A stretch of DNA of 64,000 bases from JAPUDQ01 sp049644865. GTDB taxonomy: Bacteria > Patescibacteriota > Saccharimonadia > Saccharimonadales > Saccharimonadaceae. Both the position numbers and the translations under genes were made by a program. Below the pieces are notes generated by a model that saw only the letters and a program-made list of their open reading frames with translations, was not told where the DNA came from and made no database searches. Positions 49,290 through 56,940 of the stretch are shown here, piece by piece (the stretch's first letter is position 1; each line of letters begins with the position of its first letter). The DNA is taken from NCBI GenBank assembly GCA_049644865.1, contig JBARSV010000019.1, positions 119,394 to 183,393 on the forward strand, given 5' to 3'.

Positions 49290-49818
49290 GTGGTGAAAAT
49301 GAAAAAGCCGGTGCCGGCGAGATGCTCGCCCGAGGGCGAGACAGAGCTCGCCGGCACCGACAGTGGTGCGCTGTTTAGGACGCAGCAGAGCTGCGAAACC
49401 ACGGTCTGGCCGTGGAAGGTGAAGTCGCAAGCGACCGATACGTTTCACCTCCTATGGGCTGGCCTAGCAACACAGTACTTCCCCGAAGGGCTCTTGAAGT
49501 TGCTTGCCAGCTTCCCCCTCCTAGAAGGGGGGCGTTCGGCTTCCATTCCCGTCCTTGTTCCTGGCCGCCGCAGCGCAGGGGGACCCGACGAGGGACTCGG
49601 TTCGTCGGAACCACAGAGGTATCGCTACTCACTGTGACAAGTGTGTTTTTTGGGTGTTCTTGACCTCCACCCGCCAGAATGAGGTGCATCGCTGCACTTA
49701 CGGAGCGGTTTCCGCCTCATTATGACCGCCGTATAGGACTTATCCGCTAGTCCACCCGAGGATGGACACTGTACCGTCGGGTGCCAAGACTGCCACGTGG
49801 CAATCACGACTCGACGAT
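49290..49818 (-). ncRNA. Candidate large structured non-coding RNA (~0.53 kb)
   Basis: A near-consensus promoter (TTGACT-17-TATAAT, 49853-49825) points into a 530-nt GC-rich stretch full of hairpins, for example GTCCA/TGGAC, GGACT/AGTCC, GCGG-AAA-CCGC, GTGCA-GCGA-TGCAC, GGGTG/CACCC, GGTTC-CGAC-GAACC and CCCCC/GGGGG. It ends in a classical intrinsic terminator. No open frame combines a ribosome site and protein-like composition. RNase P, tmRNA and SRP consensus cores were not found. The size recalls ornate large RNAs, but no match can be claimed. Confidence 0.55.
49301..49358 (-). terminator. Intrinsic terminator of the 0.5-kb transcript
   Basis: 12-bp stem (49310-49321 / 49347-49358) with an inner CTCGCC/GGCGAG stem. 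On the minus strand it is followed by GGCTTTTTC. Confidence 0.75.
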
Positions 49819-49824
49819 TTATAA

Positions 49825-49853
49825 ATTATAGCACGCTCAGCATATAAAGTCAA
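49825..49853 (-). promoter_or_regulatory. Near-consensus promoter of the 0.5-kb transcript
   Basis: TTGACT (49853-49848), 17-nt spacer, TATAAT (49830-49825). Transcription should start near 49818. Among the best promoters in the window and not followed by a plausible start codon. Confidence 0.7.
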
Positions 49854-49892
49854 TAGTATTTTATACAATTTGTGATATAGTAAATAACAGAT

Positions 49893-50381
49893 ATGAACAA
49901 CGAGATTTTTGATGATATTGCGCTTGAGCAGATGGCCAAAGAGACGTTTGGTGTAAATCTCGATATCGAAAATGTCCTTGTTCGTGGCGTGCCGGCGGGT
50001 AGGAGTGCCCAGGCTAGCGTGTTTTTGACGACCAAGAACAAGCTTTACGCCCTCATCAGCGGTTCGGCACCGTTGACGCTCGGCGATGTCCGCAAGATCG
50101 TGCTGCGTATGGGGCTACGCGCTGAAGCGTACTGTGCTCCTAAGGGCCGCTCGAATTATTTTAACGATATCGCACTTGAGAAATTTAAGTCAGTTTATCC
50201 GGGTCGGCATGACATCACCGATACCGATCTACGGTTTTATCGCCTCATGGCACCGTACAACCCCGCCCTTGTCAGTATAACAGAGATAACAGGTGGCAGT
50301 ATCAACCAGTTTGACCCTCAGGCTATTACTGGCTGGCGACCAAGTACCAAGGCGACATACAAAAAGATTACGACAGTATAG
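49893..50381 (+). CDS. Hypothetical protein
   Basis: 162 residues; a TATAGT (49876-49881) lies 11 nt before ATG 49893. Soluble alpha/beta protein, with N-terminal LEQMAKETFGVNLDIENVLV, a central basic part (RKIVLRMGLRAEAYCAPKGRSNYF) and DTDLRFYRLMAPYNPALVSI near the end. Family not recognised. Convergent with the MFS gene over a terminator. Confidence 0.65.
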   Translation: MNNEIFDDIALEQMAKETFGVNLDIENVLVRGVPAGRSAQASVFLTTKNKLYALISGSAPLTLGDVRKIVLRMGLRAEAYCAPKGRSNYFNDIALEKFKSVYPGRHDITDTDLRFYRLMAPYNPALVSITEITGGSINQFDPQAITGWRPSTKATYKKITTV

Positions 50382-50415
50382 TCACTGCCTATAGAAATAA
50401 GTTGTTATGCCATAT

Positions 50416-50447
50416 GAAATCCCCGCCGCTATGAACGACGGGGATTC
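50416..50447. terminator. Bidirectional hairpin between convergent genes
   Basis: AATCCCCG/CGGGGATT stem (50418-50425 / 50439-50446) between the stops at 50381 and 50460. Confidence 0.55.
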
Positions 50448-50459
50448 ATTATCACCTCC

Positions 50460-51650
50460 TCAGGTTTTGGATAGCTTGTATGTCACGAGCACAAGTAGTG
50501 GTGCAAACAACACGAGGTTGCCGAGCACCGACCATTGTGGTGAGATATCACCAAGCGCACTCATGGCCCACACCAGCGGGATATAGATCGCATTTCCGAC
50601 TGTGCCGGCAATACTCACGACGGTTGACTGCATATCGTCCGGCGTGTGCTGCTGGACAATCGGCGTCATCGTGGCGGCAAACCAACCTCGGACAAACCCG
50701 AAACCGGCATACAGCCAAATGGTAGCGAGACTGACGGTGATCGACAATCCCAATGCAGCCGCCACAAATACGACAGAGCCGACCGCAAATCGCCACGGGT
50801 CACTCCTACTGTCTGGTAGTTGTTCGGCAAAATGAGAGCCCAGCCACACTGCGGCAAGGTTGAGTATCCAGCCTATACCGATAATATGAGCTGGTACGCC
50901 GGCGAGCAGTAGAAGTGGTGTCAGCATCCATATGAGGGCATGCGTGACGTTGCGACTGAGAGCATAACCGACGATGCGCCATGCGAGCGGCTTGTGGCCG
51001 TGCAGGGCGTAACGCGTGATCGTTGCCATGTCATGGATGGCATGGCGAATTTCCTCGCGGAGTGATGCACCATGACGAGCCCGTCGCTCACCTGCCTCGA
51101 CGACGAAATACGACAACACCGCCCCTAACCCACAGGTGACTGCCGATAACGCGATGGCGATACGTGGGCTGTACGCACCGATAACGCCACCCAGACCGAC
51201 AGCAATGCCCTCGCCGACAGTTCGCCACTTGTTGGTTTGGGCTGAGATGCGCGCGTAGCTCATCTGCAGTTTGTCGGCATATGCCTTCATGAGGCCGACA
51301 TCGGCACCAGTGCTAAAAGCAACACCGATACCGAGCAGCAACTCGGCAATAACAATCTGCCAGAAATCAGTCGCGACTGCGTAGAGTGCGAAGCCGACGA
51401 CTTCTAGCGCATCACCAAATATGTTGCAGGCCCGGCGGCTAAACGCGTCGGCGATCCAGCCACTTGCGATATTGAGAAGCAAGAGCGGGATGGTAAATGC
51501 TGCCTGGCTCAACCCTATCTGGGCGTAGCTCATGCCGATCTCGTCCTTGAAAAAAACAGTCAAGATCGGCATAACAAACAGCATCGATGTCAATACTGCC
51601 TCAATTTGCAACAGGCGCAGACTGCGGTAGTAGGTATCACGATCGTTCAT
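50460..51650 (-). CDS. Major facilitator superfamily transporter
   Basis: 396 residues from ATG 51650, which has AAAGGAAC at 7-8 nt; the open frame extends upstream through the leader but has no signals there. About 11-12 membrane helices. The loop 2-3 motif GWIADAFSRRACNIFGD is the MFS motif A equivalent (G...D...RR). Probably a drug- or metabolite-efflux carrier; no substrate can be read. The 5' leader holds a short peptide frame and an intrinsic terminator, suggesting attenuation control. Confidence 0.85.
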   Translation of the reverse strand: MNDRDTYYRSLRLLQIEAVLTSMLFVMPILTVFFKDEIGMSYAQIGLSQAAFTIPLLLLNIASGWIADAFSRRACNIFGDALEVVGFALYAVATDFWQIVIAELLLGIGVAFSTGADVGLMKAYADKLQMSYARISAQTNKWRTVGEGIAVGLGGVIGAYSPRIAIALSAVTCGLGAVLSYFVVEAGERRARHGASLREEIRHAIHDMATITRYALHGHKPLAWRIVGYALSRNVTHALIWMLTPLLLLAGVPAHIIGIGWILNLAAVWLGSHFAEQLPDSRSDPWRFAVGSVVFVAAALGLSITVSLATIWLYAGFGFVRGWFAATMTPIVQQHTPDDMQSTVVSIAGTVGNAIYIPLVWAMSALGDISPQWSVLGNLVLFAPLLVLVTYKLSKT

Positions 51651-51767
51651 GAGTTGTTCCTTTCTGAGTCCTAAGGTGTGATAATGTGCCTCGCTTCGCT
51701 TTGGCCTTTTACGGGCCAATTCGGAGCGAAAGGGAGTCTCCGATCGGTGGTCTAACTTTTTGGCGAG

Positions 51768-51788
51768 AAAAAACCTCCTGGTCGGAGG
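51768..51788 (-). terminator. Intrinsic terminator in the MFS leader (attenuator candidate)
   Basis: CCTCC-GACCA-GGAGG stem (51788-51774 on the minus strand) followed by six T (51773-51768), between the leader frame and the MFS gene. The CTCCGA in its first half can alternatively pair with TCGGAG about 45 nt downstream, which would open the terminator. Confidence 0.6.
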
Positions 51789-51814
51789 CTCGCTATCGGT
51801 TCGAATGATTTTTT

Positions 51815-51883
51815 CTAGGAAACAATAGGAGCCACAACATGCTGCGCATCCGCAAGGACGACATACCCAGCAGACGCATTCAT
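51815..51883 (-). CDS. Leader peptide upstream of the MFS transporter
   Basis: ATG 51883 to TAG 51815: 22 residues, MNASAGYVVLADAQHVVAPI plus V and S. It ends 26 nt before the terminator hairpin. No strong ribosome site. The arrangement recalls translation-controlled attenuators of antibiotic-resistance genes, where ribosome stalling relieves termination. Confidence 0.4.
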   Translation of the reverse strand: MNASAGYVVLADAQHVVAPIVS

Positions 51884-51934
51884 GCGCGTCGGGCTGGTGC
51901 AAGTTGTTGGGCTAATATGTTTCATAACATTCCT

Positions 51935-51963
51935 AACATAACATGCTCATGATAATCTGTCAA
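51935..51963 (-). promoter_or_regulatory. Promoter of the MFS leader transcript
   Basis: TTGACA (51963-51958), 17-nt spacer, TATGTT (51940-51935). Predicted start near 51928 gives a 5' leader of about 280 nt before the MFS start codon. Confidence 0.5.
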
Positions 51964-52012
51964 ACAGTATTTTGATAGTAACACCAAGATCAAAAATAGA
52001 TTTGCGAATTAA

Positions 52013-52041
52013 TTGACACATTTGACAAGACGTGATAATAT
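52013..52041 (+). promoter_or_regulatory. Promoter of a small RNA candidate
   Basis: TTGACA (52013-52018), 17-nt spacer, TAATAT (52036-52041). Points right towards a terminator 30-70 nt away with no gene between. Confidence 0.5.
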
Positions 52042-52047
52042 TAAATC

Positions 52048-52117
52048 ATAAGCTTTAGGCTTAACGGATTTTGATCAAGACCCGCTCCTCTCGTAAGGGC
52101 GGGTCTTTGATTTTTAT
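52048..52117 (+). ncRNA. Candidate ~70-nt small RNA
   Basis: Runs from the predicted start after the 52013-52041 promoter to an intrinsic terminator (stem 52074-52085 / 52099-52111, one bulge, then TTTTT). A short 5' hairpin AAGC/GCTT lies ahead of the terminator. No upstream gene on this strand can account for the terminator, because the MFS gene reads the other way. Confidence 0.45.
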
Positions 52118-52129
52118 AGAATAGTAAAT

Positions 52130-52774
52130 TTATCTTCTATGAGATCGATACATATCGAGCCGATATTCAAAGTCGTCTGCGAAGAGTATCTCAGTAACGC
52201 TACCCTCAATTTTTGCATCAAATACTTCTCTGCCTATATGTTCTCGTGCTCCCATGACAAAACACTTTTTGTTAAACGTCTTTGTGACGTAACCTACCGC
52301 ATACATAAGGTCACCATCGCCAGAGAATAGGATGATCGTATCATAATTATCACGCTCCTATACGAGATCAATTGCCATCTCAACGTCGAGATCACATTTT
52401 TTCTCAAATCCGTGCACGCTATCATTGCCGTGGATGTATTTGACTCTTTTGGTTACTACCTCAAACCCATTAGTGAACGCACGTGTTAGAATTTCTTTTG
52501 ACCACGGGATAAGTTCAGCAGATTTTTCACTCTGACCATAATCGGACCCATAGTAGAAGCGACGCAGAAACCGTTTGCCTGTTGATAGATTTTTAACAAG
52601 ATTTGCGAGCTCTTGTATCCCGACTTGCCATCCCAGGTTTATTTTCCACTTTTCAACATTACCAAAATCAACAATCACAAGAGTACGCTCTCTAAGTGGG
52701 ACATGATTTTTTAGGAATTGTTTGATTTGTTGCTGGTTCACTTCACAATTGTAATTCTCAATCAGGAACGGCAC
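52130..52774 (-). pseudogene. NYN-domain protein gene interrupted by an in-frame amber codon
   Basis: Read through, the frame gives 214 codons from GTG 52774 to TAA 52130. The N-terminal part has TLVIVDFGNVEKW and ends KCDLDVEMAIDLV at TAG 52360-52358. The same frame continues ERDNYDTIILFSGDGDLMYAV, the second half of the PIN-like NYN site. NYN domains normally run without a break between these two motifs. Either a recent nonsense mutation or readthrough; other TAG codons in the window serve as stops. NYN proteins are RNases (LabA/Marf1-like). Confidence 0.7.
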
Positions 52775-52847
52775 AAGGCTACGGGAAGCGGACTTCCCTG
52801 GTTTTTGAAAATATAACGCTGTAGGATATCCTCATAAGGAGGTATGT

Positions 52848-53558
52848 ATGAGTCACGAAGCTAAAATTCACGACGCTCAGACCAAAATTTTACGCGAGTT
52901 GCTGTTTTTGCCAGAGGTCAATTTCGCCGCATTACAAAAAACGACGGGCATGGAAAGTGACCACGCGAAGTTCCATATTAAGCGGCTTGTCGAGCTCGGC
53001 TATATCGAAAAACATCGCGCAAAGTATCGTCTCAGCATCAAAGGCAAAGAATACGCCAACAAGCTTGACACCGAGGCTGGCGTCATAGAGCGTCAGCCTA
53101 AAGTCGCGGTTATGTTAGTGATTGAGCGGGAATACGACGGCGTCAAACACTACCTACTACAACAACGTCGCAAACATCCCTACTTCGGCTATTGGGGTGC
53201 TCCAACCGGTAAAGTACGCTGGGGTGAATCGATCCTTGAGACCGCCAGTCGTGAACTTTTCGAGGAGACCGGGCTACGCGGAACATTTGAGCATCGAGCA
53301 ATCAATCATGAGCGCGTCCGCCACGAAAAAACTGGCGACATCGTCGAGGACAAGATATTTCACCTGATGTTTTGTCGTGACGCGACGGGTGATCTCATCG
53401 AGGATTACGAGGGTGGACACAACCAGTGGCGCACATTGGAAGAAATGGCCGTCGAGCCCAAGACATACAAGAGTTTTATGCAAGAAACGCGCGCCTGTCT
53501 CGAAGGTAACGGAGAGTTGATCGAAATACTGCATGAATACGGAGATGATGAGTTCTAA
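52848..53558 (+). CDS. Winged-helix-Nudix hydrolase fusion (first paralog)
   Basis: 236 residues; strong AAGGAGG 6 nt upstream. Residues 1-75 form a winged helix (QTKILRELLFLPEVNF, HIKRLVELGYIEKHRAKYRL). Residues 90-215 are a Nudix domain with the box GKVRWGESILETASRELFEETGL (G-x5-E-x7-REUxEExGU complete). NrtR-type regulators carry the opposite order, Nudix then winged helix. It may be an ADP-ribose or nucleotide-sensing regulator or a hydrolase. A paralog lies at 55288; the two flank the TPM and LemA genes. Confidence 0.8.
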   Translation: MSHEAKIHDAQTKILRELLFLPEVNFAALQKTTGMESDHAKFHIKRLVELGYIEKHRAKYRLSIKGKEYANKLDTEAGVIERQPKVAVMLVIEREYDGVKHYLLQQRRKHPYFGYWGAPTGKVRWGESILETASRELFEETGLRGTFEHRAINHERVRHEKTGDIVEDKIFHLMFCRDATGDLIEDYEGGHNQWRTLEEMAVEPKTYKSFMQETRACLEGNGELIEILHEYGDDEF

Positions 53559-53576
53559 GGCTGTGATAGTAGTTGA

Positions 53577-53640
53577 TGAGCACCAGCCTTGGTGGGCTTT
53601 GGCCCCCTAAGGCCAACTGTCTGTCGGGTGAAGTTTTGAG
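53577..53640. repeat. Possible third copy of the dispersed repeat
   Basis: On the minus strand it reads S-P-D-R-Q-L-A-L-G-G, like the PDxQL stretch of the copies near 29.6 and 47.8 kb. Contains GGCC-rich short inverted repeats. It lies between convergent genes. The nucleotide match is partial. Confidence 0.35.
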
Positions 53641-53650
53641 ATCCAGATTC

Positions 53651-54562
53651 TCACCAGCTGCCGCTGCTGCCGCCACCAGAGAAACCGCCACCGCCGCTAA
53701 AACCGCCAAACCCGCCGCCGCGGCTGCCACCGATGCCGCCTCCGCCAAACCCACCTCCGGCCCACCATGAAGGCGAGTCGCCGCGGGCCTTGGCTGTGCG
53801 ATAGTTTTTGCTGACTAGATAGTCAAACAATAGCCCGAAAAAGCCGACCACAAAGGCCGACGTCAGGGTGATCGACAATTTACTGCCGATCAGCGCGCCC
53901 AGTCCACCACCCAAACTGGCGCCGATCAGGCCGCCTGGCCACCAGCGCTTGCTGCGGCCGAGCATGGAGCCAAACCACGCCAGCACCGTGATAAATAAGT
54001 AGGCGCCAAATGCTACGATACCGAGCCAATCTTCACCCGACACGTTCGGGTTAGCTGCCAGCGGGTCGTCGGCGGCGTTGATAGCCAGTATCATACCCTC
54101 GATTCCAGCGGTGATGCCGCCATAGTAATCGTCTGCTTTAAATTTCGGCGTGATTCGATTTCTGATAATCTGGCCAGCGCGTGAATCTGTCAAATCGCCT
54201 TCCAGCCTATTGCCGACCTCGATACGTAGTTTGCGGTCGTTTTTGGAGATGATGAGGAGGGCCCCATTGTCTTTGCCAGCCTGGCCGATACCCCAAGTAC
54301 GAGTGACCTGCAAGCTGAAATTTTCGATGTAATCATTGTCAACAGCAGGCACGATGAGAATGCCGAGTTCAACCTGCGTCCGAGCCTTGTAGTCGGCGAT
54401 GGTTTTATTGAGGGCCGCTACCTGCTCGGCTGACAATGTACTCGTCTGGTCAAGCACATACCCGTCACGCGGCGGGTCGGGTACGGGCATATCGGCTACG
54501 GCAAATGGGGCGAAGCTAACAGAGAGAAGTAGTACAAATGCGGCGAAAAGCAGCCGTTTCAT
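53651..54562 (-). CDS. TPM-domain protein (YgcG-like) with Gly-rich tail
   Basis: 303 residues. Signal peptide (1-24, cleavage near AVADMP), TPM domain (about 30-165: DGYVLDQTSTLSAEQVAALN, AGKDNGALLIISKNDRKLRIEVG), then two or three membrane segments and a Gly/Ser/Phe-rich tail (GGGFGGFSGGGGFSGGG). TPM proteins are membrane proteins linked to photosystem repair in plants and to LemA in bacteria. It lies 4 bp downstream of lemA, the common bacterial pairing. Confidence 0.88.
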   Translation of the reverse strand: MKRLLFAAFVLLLSVSFAPFAVADMPVPDPPRDGYVLDQTSTLSAEQVAALNKTIADYKARTQVELGILIVPAVDNDYIENFSLQVTRTWGIGQAGKDNGALLIISKNDRKLRIEVGNRLEGDLTDSRAGQIIRNRITPKFKADDYYGGITAGIEGMILAINAADDPLAANPNVSGEDWLGIVAFGAYLFITVLAWFGSMLGRSKRWWPGGLIGASLGGGLGALIGSKLSITLTSAFVVGFFGLLFDYLVSKNYRTAKARGDSPSWWAGGGFGGGGIGGSRGGGFGGFSGGGGFSGGGSSGSW

Positions 54563-54566
54563 GAGC

Positions 54567-55184
54567 TTACTGTGCCGCAGGAGCGGGTGTTGGGTTGAAG
54601 TCTACTTTGGGAGCGACACTGGCACCTTGGTCGGCGCTAAAGTAAGGGAACGGGGTAAAGCCAAACAGCCCGGCCGAGATGTTGGTCGGGAAACGCTGAA
54701 TCTTGGTGTTGTAGGCTTGAGCGGCCTTGCCGTAGTCGGCTCGGGCAACTTGGATGCGGTTTTCGGTACCTTCGAGTTGCGTCATGAGATCTTGAAACGC
54801 GGCGGTCGACTTGAGGTCGGGATAATTTTCGGCGACGGCTATCAGTCGGCCGAGTGCTGAGCTCAAACCGCTTTGGGCAGACTGGAATTGTTGCAGTTGC
54901 TCAGAGGTGACATTGGTCGGGTCGATGGTGATACTGGTGGCTTTGGCACGGGCTTCGACGACTTGGTTGAGGGTAGTTTGCTCAAAATCAGCTGATCCTT
55001 TGACAGTAGCAACGAGATTTGGCACGAGGTCGGCGCGACGCTGGTACTGGCTCTGTAGGTTGTTGATTGCGCTACGCACCGACTCGCGACTGGTGACGAG
55101 GCCATTGTAGCTTCCTGCGAGTAGCAGTCCAAATATCACCACAATACCTGCTATGACGCCAAAAACTGTCCATGATCGTTTCAT
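54567..55184 (-). CDS. lemA: LemA family protein
   Basis: 205 residues. N-terminal membrane helix (about 8-27), then the conserved LemA helical bundle (YNGLVTSRESVRSAINNLQS, RRADLVPNLVATVKG, AENYPDLKSTAAFQDLMTQL, ARADYGKAAQAYNTKIQRFP). The external or internal side is uncertain. AGGAG before the ATG. Operon with the TPM gene; function in envelope stress or membrane organisation is inferred. Confidence 0.92.
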   Translation of the reverse strand: MKRSWTVFGVIAGIVVIFGLLLAGSYNGLVTSRESVRSAINNLQSQYQRRADLVPNLVATVKGSADFEQTTLNQVVEARAKATSITIDPTNVTSEQLQQFQSAQSGLSSALGRLIAVAENYPDLKSTAAFQDLMTQLEGTENRIQVARADYGKAAQAYNTKIQRFPTNISAGLFGFTPFPYFSADQGASVAPKVDFNPTPAPAAQ

Positions 55185-55287
55185 AATGTACTCCTCTGTT
55201 TATATTTATCCATTATACTCAGGTGAAGGCGACTTTACTAGAATTGCTAGCACTATACCTGTTACTATCAGGCGCAAGGAGAAAATC

Positions 55288-55986
55288 ATGAGCTATGAAC
55301 CATCAGCCCACGAAGTACAAATGAAGATATTGCGCAGACTCTTGTTTGCGCCGACTGCTTCATTTAGCGATCTACTCAAACAGACTGAACTGACGAGTGA
55401 TCATTTTAATTTTCATATCAAAAAGCTCATTGATGCTGGTTATGTCGTGAAGAAGGGTGACGTCTATACTCTAACCCGCGAAGGTAAAGAGTATGCTAAT
55501 CGCATGGACACTGATGAGCGTGTCATCGAAAAACAGCCTAAGTTGTCAGTGTTGCTGATCATCGACGATGGCAAAGGTCACTATCTGGCGCAAGAACGGC
55601 GTAAGCAACCGTTTTATGGCTTTTGGGGGCGCATGACTGGTAAAATTCGCTGGGGCGAGACACTGGAACAAGCCGCTACGCGTGAGCTACAAGAAGAAAC
55701 GGGGCTAACTGCGCAGTTTCGCTACGCTGGGTTGTACCATAAGATGGATTTCCAGCACGATGGGGTATTTTTGGAAGACAAGTATTTTATTGTAATGTAT
55801 GGCAGCAATCCATCTGGCAAGCTGATAACCGATACCGAGGGTCATCATAACGAATGGCTAAGCGTAGCAGAACTTGAGACAAAAGAAACTGTCTTTGCAT
55901 CGATCGCAGAGATAACCGAGTTTGCCAGATCGGGTAGCCAAGGGTTTATCGAAAAGCAGTACTTTTACGATCCAGCCGAATATTGA
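55288..55986 (+). CDS. Winged-helix-Nudix hydrolase fusion (second paralog)
   Basis: 232 residues from ATG 55288 (AAGGAG 6 nt upstream); the longer open frame upstream has no start signals. Winged helix at 1-75 (QMKILRRLLFAPTASFSDL, HIKKLIDAGYVVKKGDVYTL), Nudix domain with GKIRWGETLEQAATRELQEETGL. The GKEYANRMDTDERVIEKQPKL linker is nearly identical to that of the first copy, so this is a duplication around the lemA-TPM operon. The C-terminus differs. Confidence 0.8.
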   Translation: MSYEPSAHEVQMKILRRLLFAPTASFSDLLKQTELTSDHFNFHIKKLIDAGYVVKKGDVYTLTREGKEYANRMDTDERVIEKQPKLSVLLIIDDGKGHYLAQERRKQPFYGFWGRMTGKIRWGETLEQAATRELQEETGLTAQFRYAGLYHKMDFQHDGVFLEDKYFIVMYGSNPSGKLITDTEGHHNEWLSVAELETKETVFASIAEITEFARSGSQGFIEKQYFYDPAEY

Positions 55987-56017
55987 GTCATGTGGCTTCA
56001 TGATACAATTTTAGAGA

Positions 56018-56935
56018 GTGAAATCATATATTCTTCATGTCATATCGCGGCTACGTAGTGAATACTATCGTGATCGGCCGCGTTTTGCGCTCCGAGTCAC
56101 GGTAGTATTATTAGCCATAGCGCTCATGGTATTGAAGCGGACATTTTGGACCCCTGATACCTTGCTGATCATGGTGATAATTATTGGTGTGGTTTTCGGC
56201 AAGGCGCGAGAGTTTATTGTGCGGTTTGTGCCGTTCCTCGGCATGCTAGTGGTGTATGACAGTATGCGGGGCATTGCCGATGATCTCAACAAAAACGTAC
56301 ACTTCATGGAAATGATCGATTTTGATCGCTGGCTGTGGTTGGGGCAGTTACCAACGAGTTGGTTTCAATCGTGGATGTGGAATGGGCATGTCCAGTGGTA
56401 TGACTTTTACTTCTACTTCTTGTACATGCTGCATTTTCTTATACCGCTCGCTGTCGGTTTAATACTGTGGCGGTATCGACCGAGATTGTACTGGCCATTT
56501 GTTTGGTCGATAGTAGGAATTAGTTTTGCGGCATTTATTACTTACATCATTTTTCCCGCTGCTCCGCCGTGGATGGCCAAGGAACTCGGCTATATTAGCG
56601 AACCATTGCACCGTATATCAAGTGATGTCTGGTGGGCTATGGGCATCGAGAGCTTCTCCGAGGTCTATAAAAACATCTCTCCTAACGCGGTTGCAGCCGT
56701 ACCTTCCCTCCACTCTGCATATCCCCTGATTGCGACACTCTTTATCGTGAGGGCATTTGGTATGAGGCGCACATGGTGGTTGCTCATCTACCCTTTATCG
56801 ATGTGGTGGGGAGTCGTCTATCTCGGCGAGCATTATATTTTTGACGTGGTAGCGGCGATCGTCTTTGTTGTCATAGGCATGTGGGCGGTACGAGCTGGTT
56901 TCCGACGGTGGCGATTGCGGCGGAAAGAGGACTGA
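56018..56935 (+). CDS. PAP2-superfamily (AUR1-like) membrane protein
   Basis: 305 residues from GTG 56018; -10 TACAAT (56004-56009) ends 8 nt before it. Six membrane helices. Phosphatase motifs: IIFPAAPPW, AVPSLHSAYPL (catalytic His of C2) and LGEHYIFDVV (C3). Related to inositolphosphotransferase/AUR1-type enzymes that transfer a lipid headgroup. It could modify membrane lipids together with the glycolipid-type GTs. Convergent with the lactate permease. Confidence 0.8.
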   Translation: MKSYILHVISRLRSEYYRDRPRFALRVTVVLLAIALMVLKRTFWTPDTLLIMVIIIGVVFGKAREFIVRFVPFLGMLVVYDSMRGIADDLNKNVHFMEMIDFDRWLWLGQLPTSWFQSWMWNGHVQWYDFYFYFLYMLHFLIPLAVGLILWRYRPRLYWPFVWSIVGISFAAFITYIIFPAAPPWMAKELGYISEPLHRISSDVWWAMGIESFSEVYKNISPNAVAAVPSLHSAYPLIATLFIVRAFGMRRTWWLLIYPLSMWWGVVYLGEHYIFDVVAAIVFVVIGMWAVRAGFRRWRLRRKED

Positions 56936-56940
56936 GAAAG

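Noticed and set aside
49233..49689. Frames of 71-129 codons over the 0.5-kb structured transcript
   Set aside because: They run through the terminator hairpin or lack a start with a ribosome site at proper distance; a non-coding RNA explains the region better.
44350..49830. tmRNA, RNase P RNA or SRP RNA in the two GC-rich structured regions
   Set aside because: Conserved cores (GGAAAGTCC and ACAGAA of RNase P, the tRNA-like ends and tag of tmRNA, the SRP GGAAGCAGC-type core) were not found on either strand by eye; a covariance search is needed to be certain.
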